From the NCBI RefSeq assembly GCF_040869045.1, contig NC_090319.1, forward strand, positions 269,530,897 through 269,594,896: DNA of 64,000 bases, read 5' to 3'. Each line of letters opens with the position of its first letter. Position 1 is the first letter of the stretch. This document shows, one piece after another, positions 46,141-56,282 of the stretch. The notes beneath the pieces are model-generated. The model did not search any database and was not told the origin of the DNA. It worked only from the letters and a program-made list of their open reading frames with translations. A program made the translations under genes and the position numbers. The stretch is from Eurosta solidaginis. Its lineage: Eukaryota > Arthropoda > Insecta > Diptera > Tephritidae.

Positions 46141-47580
46141 TTTGCAATCTCCATAGGGCTCGCATACAAGTTTAGCGACTTTTTCTGGATATCGGTGATG
46201 GCAGGCTTTCCACCCACGTATTGGCCACTGAAAAAGAAAAAGGTTTTGGGATCCCTTGAAGTTTCTAATTGACAAAAGGAAGAAAAGAATCGCGAGCTAT
46301 TTTGGAAGCAATAGTGTTGTAAGTGTTATAAATATAGCGGGACTGAATGATTACCTTACTCCCACCTAGATCAGAAAAAGTTGCTGTCTTTAGCATTTAG
46401 TTAAAATGCAAGTTCAAAGTAAAATGCTAATTTCTGTTATAAGTCGAAAATCCAAATCGACTTCTTGAAGCCAAGGTTCACATATCTACGAGTTTAATAC
46501 GATTATTCGCTAGGGAATGAGGGGAAGAACAAAAATGCATACATAATGCGTCCTACAGATGGCAATTTCGATAGTTGCACAGATTTTCGAATTTAGAAAA
46601 GACTTTTTCTATTAATTATAAACAAATAGAGTAATATTTGTTAACAAAAATAGGCCTATGCACTGCTGCTGTTCAATACGAATCGACTCATATAACTTTT
46701 ATATGATTTTACGTATGCTAAGTATGCGAAACAGCCTGCCAATTGATTATATGGAAATTTTGTTAGCGTATTAATATATAGATGATGCAAAATCAAATTT
46801 TTTTTCATGTCAATTCTAAACTGCAGCTGGGTATATATTTGCTTCCAACCTAGCTTAGAAATAATTTTACTTATTTAATCCACTATTATTGGCTTTTCCC
46901 AGTAATTGCATTCAAACTGGAAACGCAATTAGTTAAAAAAAGTGATTTTATTGTTATTCGATAAATTTATTTATACAATAACTGCACTAAATTAAAAACG
47001 AATAAGCTTTGAAAACCACGTCCATTAAACTTAATTAAAAGGATTAGTTAGTCATAAATGGGTTAAAAGCTTGCTTTCTCAAATCTTATTTAAACCTTGA
47101 CCAGATAATTATGCCAATTTGTTGTTATTGTATCATAAACAAAAGTATTTTACTAATGAAATTTGTTTATTGAGATGCTTTAACTCTCTGGTCAAATCTT
47201 AGTCGGACTGATGTCTAATTATAAAGAAACTTAAATATGCTCGTAGTTGGATAAAAAACATAAAAACAATTTGTGGACGGACAGAAAAAAGTAAAAAAAG
47301 CAAATGTCAATATCTTTTATCGAGTGAGGCCAGGTAAACCCCAACCCCCAATATGCTAAAACTTTTAATACCAAAAAAGCCACAAATACCAAATCTCATG
47401 GTTGAACATATTTTTTGTTTACATATTCATGAGGTTGTCCGTTATTTATGTAGTTCGTTTTCCGTAATTGCTTCAGACTTGTTTTTAATAAAATATTCAC
47501 AACTTTTAAAATAAATTGGTATGCAGTTCCAGCAAAATAGGCGGTGACACGCCCTACTCGGGATACAAACCAACTAAGGA
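46141..47580. other. No supported gene; AT-rich
   Basis: AT-rich sequence without recognisable domains or repeats on either strand. Confidence 0.45.
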
Positions 47581-48835
47581 AGATTAATTAGAGAGGGAAG
47601 GGCAGGTGTAAACAAAACAAAAATGAAGACAATGATGCGAGGGAAAGATGTAAGGTAAAGCGAGTGAATAGGGAAAAAGAAACCTTCTCAAATGAAAGAC
47701 CTTCATTTCGACAGAATTGGGGGCGTATATCTTAAAGATAAATAACTATGCAATTTTGAGAAAGTGGGGGACTATATATGCAATACTTGTTAACCTACAT
47801 GCGAACAAGATGGAGAAAAAAGGAAAAGGAACTGGAGAAGAGATGCGGGAGATGAAATAGCGCGGAAGGGAGAGAAGTAGAAGAAGATCAATTGCATAAA
47901 GAGAGGAAAATTGAAAGGAAAGGCCAAGGGGAAGGAAATTTAGAAAAGAAAATTTTAAGAAATGAAGAGAAATGGGAAGAAGTAGCACGCAAAAGAGAAG
48001 GAGGAAGGGTAAAGGAAGAAAGTGGAAAAGGAAATAAAAGGAAGTATGATAGGAGAAGGACCAGATTATGAAATGGGAAAATTGATGGAGCTGAGGGGAG
48101 TGAAAAGGTAGAGAAGAGAAGACAGAGAGTAGGAAGAGGAACAAAAAAGCATAAGCAAGCCTTTGGCCTCATCTAAAGGCCGGTAAATCTTATATCAGGT
48201 GCACCGCGTTCAATACACGAAGCTCGCAGTGGGGAACAGCAGACATCATAGGAAAACACGCGTAACTCTGGCACAACTTCGAACTAGATATTGTAGTAGG
48301 ATAATCTCTTATTTATACAAAATCAATCGCGATACACGTTGTATATAACCTGCGTGTAATATGTCCCCATATGACACCAACCACGCGAGAAAAACGTCTC
48401 TAATAAACATGTATCTTTGGTCGAATCCTCTTGAAACTTCTTTGACTTCCGTTCGAGGAGATCAAGGGGTATTCGTGAGTGCCTATTGCATGGGGCTAAG
48501 CATTGCTACAGGAAGAAAAAGAGGAAGGAGAAATTGTGATAAAAAAAAAGAAGGCATGAAAGAGTAATCCAAAGGAATGGGGTTGGATAAGGTGAAATGG
48601 AGGAAGAATGGAGTAGGAGAACGGGATGGTCCAGAGTATGAAGCCAGAAAGTGAGGGGTGGATGGAGTTAAAGGTGGAATGCAAGATGAAAAGAAATAGG
48701 CTGAAGAGAATAGGAAAACTAAGTGAGAGATAGGCGAAGAAAGAAGAGAAACAGGTAAAGAGGGAGAAGACCAAAATAGATCGAAGATAGAAGAAAAGGA
48801 ACGCAAATTAAAGGAACATTGAGAGTAAGAGGAGG
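47581..48835. repeat. Long purine-rich region
   Basis: From 47590 to 48170 and again 48510 to 48835 the plus strand is dominated by GAAGGAAA, AGAGAAG and GGAGAAGG words; the gap at 48170-48510 is ordinary sequence. The open frames on the minus strand (132, 107, 94 and 92 codons, rich in Phe, Ser, Leu and Pro) are low-complexity artefacts. Confidence 0.65.
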
Positions 48836-49376
48836 CGTTTACCTACTAAGAAAAATAATTGGAGGCAATCCAATGTGACGGGTTTGACATTTTGATTCCT
48901 CTTTGACTTAGGCTTTAGTTAATTTTTCTTTAACTAGTAATTTTAGAAGTTTCAGTTATCATTTCTAAAGGTGACATGAAGGAGGATAAAACCACCCACC
49001 TACGCCAGTAAATGATCTAATTTCCCACTCTCAGAAAAACTAAAAAAAAATCTTGCTAGAATTTGATGTACCATATCTTTTTAAGGAAAACACTGAGAAA
49101 CGATATTTTTATGAATTATGCTCGTCTATTTTACAAAGTAAAAACAAAAATTCTTTTTAGCTTGTGACGGGTAGGACAGGTCTCATTGGAAGCACAAAAT
49201 GTGTGAATAAACTGATTACCTAAGATACCTTTTTCACCGGAGTGACCCAGAGGTAGATGAGGGGATATAGGGGCATGCCTCAACGTGAATTTTTGTTGCA
49301 GATGTATTCCGAAAGTTTATGTTAATTGTGGGAGCAATTATTTTGTCCGCTTGAACCTTTGAATATGCTGACCTTA
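48836..49376. other. No supported gene
   Basis: AT-rich sequence without recognisable features. Confidence 0.45.
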
Positions 49377-49695
49377 TAAAATAAATGCAAGGCGCGATAA
49401 CTTCTGAAAAGATTTTAGGCCGAGGTTCTTTTCCAATTTGGGTCGTGCTCTGCCTACATGTTCTATGGCGACTCCGAACGGCATCTGCTAAGCGGTTGAA
49501 ATTTCACTGCGAAGCTTTTCATGGCAGAAATACACTCGGAGTGTTTGCCAAATCACTGCCGAGGGGCGACCCCACTTAGAAAAGCTTTTTCTAATTGAAC
49601 TTTTTTTTTATAAATTTCCGATGTTGCTTTGTCCAGGGCATGAAGCCAGGATGTTCGGTGTGGTAGACGGAGCACGCTAAAACCACACCACAGCG
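49377..49695 (-). mobile_element. tRNA-derived SINE, copy 2 (inverted, decayed)
   Basis: Same family as 5703-6070: on the minus strand it opens 'gcggccgctgtggtgtggtt', has the B-box region decayed to 'ctggcttcatgccctgg', and keeps 'ggggtcgcccctcggcagtg', 'tgtatttctgccatgaaaag' and 'gatgccgttcggagtcg', ending 'cgcgccttgcatttatttta'. About 50 bases of the mid-tail present in copy 1 are shortened. No clear target duplication. Confidence 0.8.
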
Positions 49696-49947
49696 GCCGC
49701 GAGTCTGCTCACCTTGCTTAAGTAACTATGTATTTTCCGAAGCATGTTTGAAGTGAGAGTTGGAAATTTTTTGGGAAAAGTGAGAGGTATAACATCTGTG
49801 CATCAGTCACTGCGCTCTGCGTCAACTATCAGCTCAGCTTGTTTATAGTCTCGTGAGAGCATATGTGGTCATCACTGTCGCACAAGAAATGCACAAAAGC
49901 TGAAACAAGGCTGCCAGCGACTGCTATGGAATCAAGGAAGTTATAGA

Positions 49948-49960
49948 GGTTCTAATATGG
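49948..49960. repeat. Target-site duplication of the R1-clade LINE, left copy
   Basis: GGTTCTAATATGG, identical to 56270-56282. Confidence 0.9.
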
Positions 49961-51076
49961 GACCTGCTGGATAATGTCGACCTAGATCCTTGGGGATCAG
50001 CCTGCAGAACTGTGATGGCCAAAGTTAAAGGACCGATATCACAGCAACCTACGTGCCCGATACTGATGAATATTATTGTTGAAACACTTTTCCCGGCGCA
50101 AGATCGCTGGACTTATCCAAGCGAGGATCTAGAAAGTACGGAAATTCCGCAAATTACAGAGCAAGAGGTGCTGGACGCTGCAAAAAGAGTTGCTGATAAC
50201 AAATCCCCAGGACCCGACGAAGTACCAAACATAGCCCTTAAAGCCGCGATTACAACTAGGGCTACATTATTTACTGATCTTTTTAATGCCTGTATGCAAG
50301 AAGGCGTGTTCCCTCGCCCGTGGAAACGACAAAGACTTGTCCTATTGCTGAAACGTGGTAAACAGCCGGACCAACCATCCTCATATAGGCCACTTTGTAT
50401 GCTGGATTCCCTAGGGAAGATTTTCGAGCGTATAATTAGTGAGCGCCTACAGCTGACTCTAGAAAGACCAGGTGGCTTATCGAATAGACAATATGGATTT
50501 CGCAAATCAAGATCCACCGTAGATGCAATACAAACAGTCGTCAATATAGCTAGAGAAGCTATCTCTGGAGGCCAAAATAAAAGGAAGTTCTGTGCACTGA
50601 TTATGTTGGACATCAAGAATGCTTTTAACACTGCGAACTGGATGCAGATAATGGCAGCGCTGCAAAGCTTCGGCACTCCAGCTTACTTACGCAGAATTAT
50701 AGGTAGCTATCTTAAAGACAGAGTACTTCTTTTTGACACGGATCAAGGAGCTAAAGAGTACAAAATCACAGGAGGCGTCCCACAGGGATCTGTTCTCGGT
50801 CCAACGCTTTGGAATGTAATGTATGACGGGGTGCTAAAGATTGATCTACCAGAAAACACGCAAATTGTGGGATATGCTGATGATATTGCAGTGGTAGTAG
50901 TGGCCAAGAAACTGGACCTGCTTCAAGCATTATGTAATGACGCCGTAGCAAGAATAAAGGAATGGCTGACCAATACAGGACTGGAGTTGGCTAGCCAAAA
51001 GACGGAAGTGTTATTAGTAAGCTCCAAACGGTCGGCGAACGAGTTAGTCTTAACTGTCGGGGACACACATGCCAAT
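49961..51076 (+). pseudogene. R1-clade LINE ORF2, RT part, first segment
   Basis: Open from the truncation point for 372 codons up to the nested insertion. Order of blocks: DPWGSACRTVMAKVKGP (linker before the RT), KSPGPDEVPN, the RT palm with SSYRPLCMLDSLGKIFE, QYGFRKSRSTVDAI, MLDIKNAFNTANW (motif A region, D then A-F), GGVPQGSVLGPTLWN, and GYADDIAVVVVA with the catalytic YADD (50873-50884). It ends QKTEVLLVSSKRSANELVLTVGDTH. These blocks are the RT of the R1 clade of non-LTR retrotransposons, which copies its RNA into DNA at a nick made by its own endonuclease; the endonuclease part is missing here by truncation. Confidence 0.9.
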
Positions 51077-51085
51077 ACGATTAGC

Positions 51086-51805
51086 ATGAAAAATAAAGGT
51101 AACAATCAAATAAAGAGTCAAATTCAGGCATCTACGAGTCAACAACCTTGCGGATTACCGAATAGCAGCAAAAAGCCAATAACTCGTCAGCTGCTATATG
51201 AAGAGATAGTTGCCCTCAGAAGTGTTAACTCTGAAATGCTTAGCACACTGAGTATGCTTGCTGATGAAAACAAAGCATTAAAAGAAAAGGTGACTACGTT
51301 AGAGAGCAAGCTTAACTGGAGAGACCAGAGAGACCTTAACAACGTGATTGAAATTGCTGGCATTCCACAAGAACACAGCAACAATGCGGAAGAATGTATG
51401 CAGAAAATCGTGGACACTTTGGGAATCTCAGTAACACCATCTGAGATTGAAAAATGCGTAGTAAGAAGCATAAAGCAAAAAAATGACGCTTCGCTCACCC
51501 GCAGTGTTATACGCGTGCATTTCTCCTCAACTGATACCAAGAAGAGAGTTATGGCAGCGAGAAAAACAAAAGCACGTAAGCTGACAGCGCGAATGTTTGA
51601 TGGAACTAGCAATAACAAAATATATATTAATGATGCACTCACGGGTTTTAATCGAGCTTTGTTTACGGCAGCATATAAATTAAAGAAAGAGAAACACTAC
51701 AAATATTTATGGTTAGGGAAATCGAGCTTCCTATTAAAAAGAGCAGAAAATGAGAGGGTTATCAACATCAGAACTTTTGAAGACATAAAATTTATTGTTG
51801 ATTAG
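51086..51805 (+). CDS. LINE ORF1 protein (coiled coil, L1-ORF1/FP-like), 239 aa
   Basis: Likely the RNA-binding chaperone of the retrotransposon particle. The ATG is at 51086. The first ~30 residues are polar; residues about 35-85 form a leucine/valine heptad-like coiled coil (EEIVALRSVNSEMLSTL, ENKALKEKVTTLESKL). They are followed by a compact domain with DLNNVIEIAGIPQ and VVRSIKQ, and a basic stretch KKRVMAARKTKARKL. This order resembles the ORF1 family related to L1 ORF1 and baculovirus FP-type proteins. It ends KFIVD*, 52 bases before the ORF2 ATG. Because no stop lies before it, it is also in frame with the upstream RT reading. Probably N-terminally truncated relative to a full-length family member. 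Confidence 0.75.
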   Translation: MKNKGNNQIKSQIQASTSQQPCGLPNSSKKPITRQLLYEEIVALRSVNSEMLSTLSMLADENKALKEKVTTLESKLNWRDQRDLNNVIEIAGIPQEHSNNAEECMQKIVDTLGISVTPSEIEKCVVRSIKQKNDASLTRSVIRVHFSSTDTKKRVMAARKTKARKLTARMFDGTSNNKIYINDALTGFNRALFTAAYKLKKEKHYKYLWLGKSSFLLKRAENERVINIRTFEDIKFIVD

Positions 51806-51857
51806 CTACTCTGTAGCTATACTCTTTGTTCTTTTTTTCTTCATTTATTTTTCTTCG

Positions 51858-54800
51858 ATGTTTGTTGACGTTCTGATTGATGATAACCCAATCATCGCTA
51901 GCAAAAATTTTTTTCATAAAGCGCCCTCAGTAGGTTCTAACGATATAAAAGTTGTGCATCAGAATATACGTAGCCTTAGGCAGAATTTTGATTTATTTTT
52001 AAGTCATATCGATGCATTAGGTTGCCTACCAGATATTATATTTTTAACGGAAATTTGGATATATTCTTATGAAGTAAGTGACTACAGCATACCTCATTTC
52101 AATTTTTATGCCAATGCGAATGATAGATACAGTGCGGGAGGTGTTGGAGCCTTTGTGCGCGATACTTATGAGTGTATCTCAGTAAGTAAAAATCTTTACA
52201 GTGCTGATATGCTACAACTTTCTCTTAATATAAAAGGCGAACAATTTGTTTTCCTAGGGGTATACAGACTACAATCTGTTCCTATTTCTGTATTTATTCA
52301 AGAATACTCCAGTTTCGTGCTGTGTGAAGAAACTACAAACTTTTTCATACTGGGTGATTTTAATTTAGACCTTTTGCATCACTGTAATACAACTGACGAT
52401 TATTTGGCCTTGATGGCTGGAAATGGTTATACTTCCTATATTAATGAGCCGACGCGCTTAAGTTCGGGTACGTGTATTGATCATATTTTTTGCCGCTTTA
52501 ATGCCGTACCATATAGATATTGTAATAGTTTTAACATTGACTTGCAAGTAACTGATCACACGATGACGGGTTTGCAAATATTTGGAATTGTTTTCGACAA
52601 ACCAAAAGCAAATCGCGTTCAGAAATCATATACCAAAGTTAATTTCCCTATGCTGAACCATAAGCTATGTTTCGAAAGTTGGTCGAATGTCCTCGCTGAA
52701 AATGACATATCAGTAGCTTTTTACATATTTTTAGATACCTTAAACGCGCACATTCTCAACTCTTCGTATACTGTAAATGATCGTAAAAAAAATGTGAGAC
52801 TTAAGCCTTGGATTACTCGGGATCTCCTACAGAAAATAAAGCTCAAAAACCAACTAAGAAAAAAGTGTGCTAAGTATCCTAGTAATAGAAGGCTCCGCAC
52901 TAGATACAACAAAATAAGTAATAGCACCAATAAGGCCATACGACTGACGCGGGAAAACTTCTTTCGAAACAAGTTTAATTCAGCACTTGGTAATATTAGG
53001 AAAGAATGGGAAGTTGTCAATAATCTTCTTAATCGAAACGGTGAAAAAGATAATGAGCGAATAGCATTACAAGCTGGGAGTCAGTCGATTACGGATGCTG
53101 TGGAAGTAGCTAATAAACTTAACACGCACTTTACAACGGTTGGGAACACAGTATTAACTAACTGCAATTGTCGGTTTGCGACCCATTTACCATCGGGCCA
53201 AGATGCTCGAAATAGCTTCTTTTTTGACCCTATCACAGGTTTCGAAATTATAAGCATTATAAAAACCTTAAAAAACTCTAGTTCATGCGGTGAGGATGGT
53301 ATTTCCAATTTAATTTTAAAAAAGATATATTTTAATGTGGTTGATATACTGATATACTTATTCAACACCAGCATTACTCAGGGTATTTTTCCCGATGGTT
53401 TGAAATGTGCGATTGTAATTCCGATCTTGAAAAAAGGGGATAAAAAAGATGTTAATAATTACAGACCTATTTCACTACTCTCGGACATATCTAAAGTTTT
53501 TGAAAAGGCTGTTAAAACCAGAATTGTTAATTTTCTAAATAAAGCGAGCTTTTTTAGCTCCATGCAGTTTGGCTTTCGTTCTGACCTTTCAACAGAAGAC
53601 GCTTTGCTAGATTTTTGCACCAACGTCTACAAAGCTCTGGATGAAAAAAGAAGTTGTGCTGGTCTCTTTGTGGACATAACAAAAGCTTTTGATATGGTCG
53701 ATAGGGGTGTACTATTGGATAAACTATATAGTGCAGGATTCCGCGGTGTTATGCATAAGTGGCTTAAATCGTATATATCGGGCAGAACACAAAAAGTTAA
53801 AGTAGAATGTAGCTACAGTAGATTACAGCTTGTTAATCTGGGTGTTCCCCAAGGCTCAGTTCTTGGTCCAATATTGTTCTTGGTCTATATTAATTCAATA
53901 TTTAAGCTTCCATTGAGAGGCAAGGCCACTGCCTTTGCAGACGATCTTGCAATTGCGTACAGTACACCGAATTACTTTGAATTAATATGTGACATTAACC
54001 ATGATATACATTTGTTACGAACCTGGTTCGCTTCACACAAACTGATTGTAAGTAGTAAAACTAGACTTATGTATTTCAGTCATGTTCTCAAAGAACAACC
54101 AAGTTATGATGTCATATTTCACTCCGCAGTGTGCTCTCGCTTTAACATGCACCATATATCGTGCACTCAAAGTGACGCGATGAGATCTTTTGATTGTAAT
54201 AGAAACTGTAGTGAGAGCTGCTTTAGGGTTGAAGTTGTTGAGAATTTCAAGTACCTAGGAATTATAATAGACAACCGCTTGAGTTGGTCTGAGCACATTA
54301 ATGCACTAAAAAAATACTTTCTATATACCACTCGTCACTTTTATCGTCTGAAAAAGTTATGTTCAATATCCACTTTAAAAACAGTTTACTACGGAATATT
54401 TCAATCTAAACTGCAATATGGTATCACATGCTGGGGCGGCGCTTCGGCTAATAAGCTGTCAGCAGTGGTAACAATTCAAAAGGGGATTATAAGGCGAATC
54501 TGTAGTGCAAACTATAGGTCTCACTCAATGCTATATTTTAGGAAACTAGATATATTTCCGTGTCGACATCTCTATCTTTACAAAGTTTTAAAAACATTCT
54601 TTATACGGTGTGGCTACCTGGAAAGCTTTCCTTCGGAAGTCTACAACTTACGAAGAAATCTACTTCCGATGGTACAAATTCCGCATACTAGGACGTCGCA
54701 CTTTAGAAGTTTTTACACATACACGTCATGCAAATTTTTCAACTCCCTTCCTGCCACTGTACAGGTAATAAGAAATGTCAACTTATTTAAAAAAGAAGTT

Positions 54801-54863
54801 AAGCTGTATCTTTTTGGTTATAATCACTTTGAATTAGAAACGATGCTGAGGATGACCCTATAA
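51858..54863 (+). CDS. LINE ORF2 polyprotein: APE endonuclease and reverse transcriptase, 1001 aa
   Basis: Uninterrupted frame from ATG at 51858 (the frame is open upstream to 51795 without an ATG). An apurinic-type endonuclease occupies the N-terminus: VVHQNIRSLRQNFD, FLTEIW (catalytic Glu), FVFLGVYR, FILGDFNLDLLH (Asp/Asn), TCIDHIF and VTDHTM (Asp-His). The RT follows: VIPILKKGDKKDVNNYRPIS, MQFGFRSDLSTEDALLDF, LFVDITKAFDMVD, LGVPQGSVLGPILF and FADDLAIAY (catalytic FADD at 53934-53945), then the thumb with YLGIIID. There is no RNase H. The enzyme nicks target DNA and primes cDNA synthesis there. All catalytic blocks are present, so this copy may encode a functional protein. The nearest clade by eye is CR1/jockey-like. 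Confidence 0.9.
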   Translation: MFVDVLIDDNPIIASKNFFHKAPSVGSNDIKVVHQNIRSLRQNFDLFLSHIDALGCLPDIIFLTEIWIYSYEVSDYSIPHFNFYANANDRYSAGGVGAFVRDTYECISVSKNLYSADMLQLSLNIKGEQFVFLGVYRLQSVPISVFIQEYSSFVLCEETTNFFILGDFNLDLLHHCNTTDDYLALMAGNGYTSYINEPTRLSSGTCIDHIFCRFNAVPYRYCNSFNIDLQVTDHTMTGLQIFGIVFDKPKANRVQKSYTKVNFPMLNHKLCFESWSNVLAENDISVAFYIFLDTLNAHILNSSYTVNDRKKNVRLKPWITRDLLQKIKLKNQLRKKCAKYPSNRRLRTRYNKISNSTNKAIRLTRENFFRNKFNSALGNIRKEWEVVNNLLNRNGEKDNERIALQAGSQSITDAVEVANKLNTHFTTVGNTVLTNCNCRFATHLPSGQDARNSFFFDPITGFEIISIIKTLKNSSSCGEDGISNLILKKIYFNVVDILIYLFNTSITQGIFPDGLKCAIVIPILKKGDKKDVNNYRPISLLSDISKVFEKAVKTRIVNFLNKASFFSSMQFGFRSDLSTEDALLDFCTNVYKALDEKRSCAGLFVDITKAFDMVDRGVLLDKLYSAGFRGVMHKWLKSYISGRTQKVKVECSYSRLQLVNLGVPQGSVLGPILFLVYINSIFKLPLRGKATAFADDLAIAYSTPNYFELICDINHDIHLLRTWFASHKLIVSSKTRLMYFSHVLKEQPSYDVIFHSAVCSRFNMHHISCTQSDAMRSFDCNRNCSESCFRVEVVENFKYLGIIIDNRLSWSEHINALKKYFLYTTRHFYRLKKLCSISTLKTVYYGIFQSKLQYGITCWGGASANKLSAVVTIQKGIIRRICSANYRSHSMLYFRKLDIFPCRHLYLYKVLKTFFIRCGYLESFPSEVYNLRRNLLPMVQIPHTRTSHFRSFYTYTSCKFFNSLPATVQVIRNVNLFKKEVKLYLFGYNHFELETMLRMTL

Positions 54864-55167
54864 ACCGTACATACCTTAGGAAGCTGCAAATATTTAGTAT
54901 TGATTCTCTTTCATATCTTTGATGATTTAATTTAATGTATAACTTAAACTCTTTATGCAATTTTTATTTTTGTACACCCCACACAAAACAATATACCAAA
55001 GCTAGGACTGGCATTTAGAACTATGTTAAACTTTAATATAAAAAATGCCATATACTTTTCCTATGCTGCATAGTAATTTGAAATTATTTAATGTAATATT
55101 GTAATCTTAGGTTAATAAGTATGCATCTGGAAAATGTTTAATAAAATACAATACAATACAATACAAT
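54864..55167 (+). other. CR1-like LINE 3' UTR and (AATAC)n tail
   Basis: The 3' UTR has 'tacaccccacacaaaacaat' and 'gctaggactggcatttagaa', shared with the minus-strand copy at 24290-24390. The tail is five AATAC-type units (55145-55167), a microsatellite end in place of poly(A), typical of CR1/L2-like LINEs. Confidence 0.85.
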
Positions 55168-56046
55168 CATCAAATCACCTCAAAGGATTCCTTAAAATAC
55201 TTAGGAGTGCACATTGACTCTAAGTTAACTTTCAAAGAGCACTTCAGAGCGGTGGGGGAGAAAATTACCAAAGTTAATGGATCACTTATGCGAATAATGC
55301 CTAACATTGGTGGTCCGAGCGAAGCTATACGTCAGCTATTGTCCACAGTAACCAGCTCAATAATACTATACGCAGCACCAGTGTGGTATGGATCTAAACA
55401 GACCCATCAAAAATATATATTAGCAGCGTACCGACTTGCTTCTTTAAGAATAGCAAGTGCTTATCGGACGGTGTCCGACGACGCGATCCTGGTTCTAACC
55501 CGGAAAATCCCAGTGGACTTACTGGCAAGCGAAATGGCCGATCTGTATAACACTAATATCGAGCGACCATCTGAAGAAGACAAGAAAAGAGCAAGGACAC
55601 AAACAATAGCTAAGTGGCAAGAACGGTGGGAGGCCTCGAGTAAAGGGCGTTGGACTTTCACACTAGTTTGGAACGTAGCTCAATGGAATGAGCGGAAGCA
55701 CGGCGAACTGAACTACCATCTCACGCAAATAATGAGTGGACATGGCGGTTTCAAAGAGTATTTATGGAAGCGTAGGATAGAGGAAGATCCTCATTGCCCA
55801 ATGTGTACCACAGAGTTAGAAAACGCAGAACACGTCATGTTCTATTGCCCCCGTTTCCACGAAGAAAGACTCACCTTGCATGGAGTCTTTGGGGAGGAAC
55901 CTACCACGAGAAATTTAGTTTCACATATGTGCAGCAGGAAAGAATGCTGGACTGCAGTGAGCAAAATGGCATTTATAGTAATGACACGCCTGATGGATGT
56001 TGAGAGGGAGCGCAGAGAAATGCGCATGCGAAGCAGTGGTGATTAA
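55168..56046 (+). pseudogene. R1-clade LINE ORF2, RT thumb to C-terminal zinc knuckle
   Basis: Continues the protein interrupted at 51076. It opens HQITSKDSLKYLGVHID, then SLMRIMPNIGGPSEAIRQLL, SIILYAAPVWYGSKQ, SAYRTVSDDA, RWTFTLVWNVAQWNERKHGE and GHGGFKEYLW, followed by the CCHC knuckle CPMCTTELENAEHVMFYC (C-x2-C-x8-H-x4-C) and a stop after RMRSSGD. The open frame is intact to the stop. Knuckle and HGELNYHL block are shared with the decayed copy at 1-404 and are typical of the R1 clade. Confidence 0.9.
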
Positions 56047-56269
56047 ATGGACACTCAGAGCAAATAGCGGGAACCTGGACGCAGGGACAACAGTAGGCTC
56101 TTAAAAAATGAGAAATATGGAACGCCACCCTGAAGTAATGCGAAAGTGGTGCCGGGGTGGGCGACGGTTCCAGAACGGGGCTGTTTTTTAGTCTACGGAC
56201 ACACGGTTGCTGCAATTATGGTGCATTAGGCATTTTTCAGCCTCCCCGCAAAAAAAAAAAAAAAAAAAA
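56047..56269 (+). other. R1-clade LINE 3' UTR and poly(A) tail
   Basis: A 203-base UTR is followed by 20 A residues (56250-56269) and then the right copy of the 13-bp target duplication. Confidence 0.9.
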
Positions 56270-56282
56270 GGTTCTAATATGG
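56270..56282. repeat. Target-site duplication of the R1-clade LINE, right copy
   Basis: GGTTCTAATATGG, identical to 49948-49960. Confidence 0.9.

Larger units (their letters stand above)
51077..55167 (+). mobile_element. CR1/jockey-like two-ORF LINE nested in the R1-clade LINE
   Basis: Lies between GDTHAN of the host LINE and its continuation HQITSKDSLKYLG. It carries ORF1 (51086-51805), ORF2 (51858-54863), a ~280-base 3' UTR, and a 3' tail of repeated AATAC ending at 55167. Only about 9 bases precede the ORF1 start codon, so the 5' end is probably truncated. CAAT at both edges is either a 4-bp target duplication or homology with the tail. A truncated, decayed relative is at 19432-27617. Confidence 0.9.
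49961..56269 (+). mobile_element. R1-clade LINE, 5'-truncated, with a nested LINE
   Basis: Bounded by a perfect 13-bp direct repeat (GGTTCTAATATGG at 49948-49960 and 56270-56282) with a 20-base poly(A) tail (56250-56269). It starts inside the coding region (DLLDNVDLDPWG), so it is 5' truncated by incomplete reverse transcription. Its coding region is split at about 51076/55168 by a CR1-like LINE and resumes in frame. The 3' UTR is 56047-56249. No rRNA sequence flanks it, so it is not an rDNA-specific R1 insertion. The perfect target duplication and long open frames argue for a recent insertion. Confidence 0.92.

Noticed and set aside
47746..48144. A 132-codon minus-strand frame rich in Phe, Ser, Leu and Pro.
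   Set aside because: It is the translation of a purine-rich low-complexity tract; the overlapping frames show the same bias.
49948..56282. An rDNA locus, because R1 elements normally insert in 28S genes.
   Set aside because: No rRNA sequence flanks the element; the flanking target is ordinary AT-rich DNA with a 13-bp duplication.
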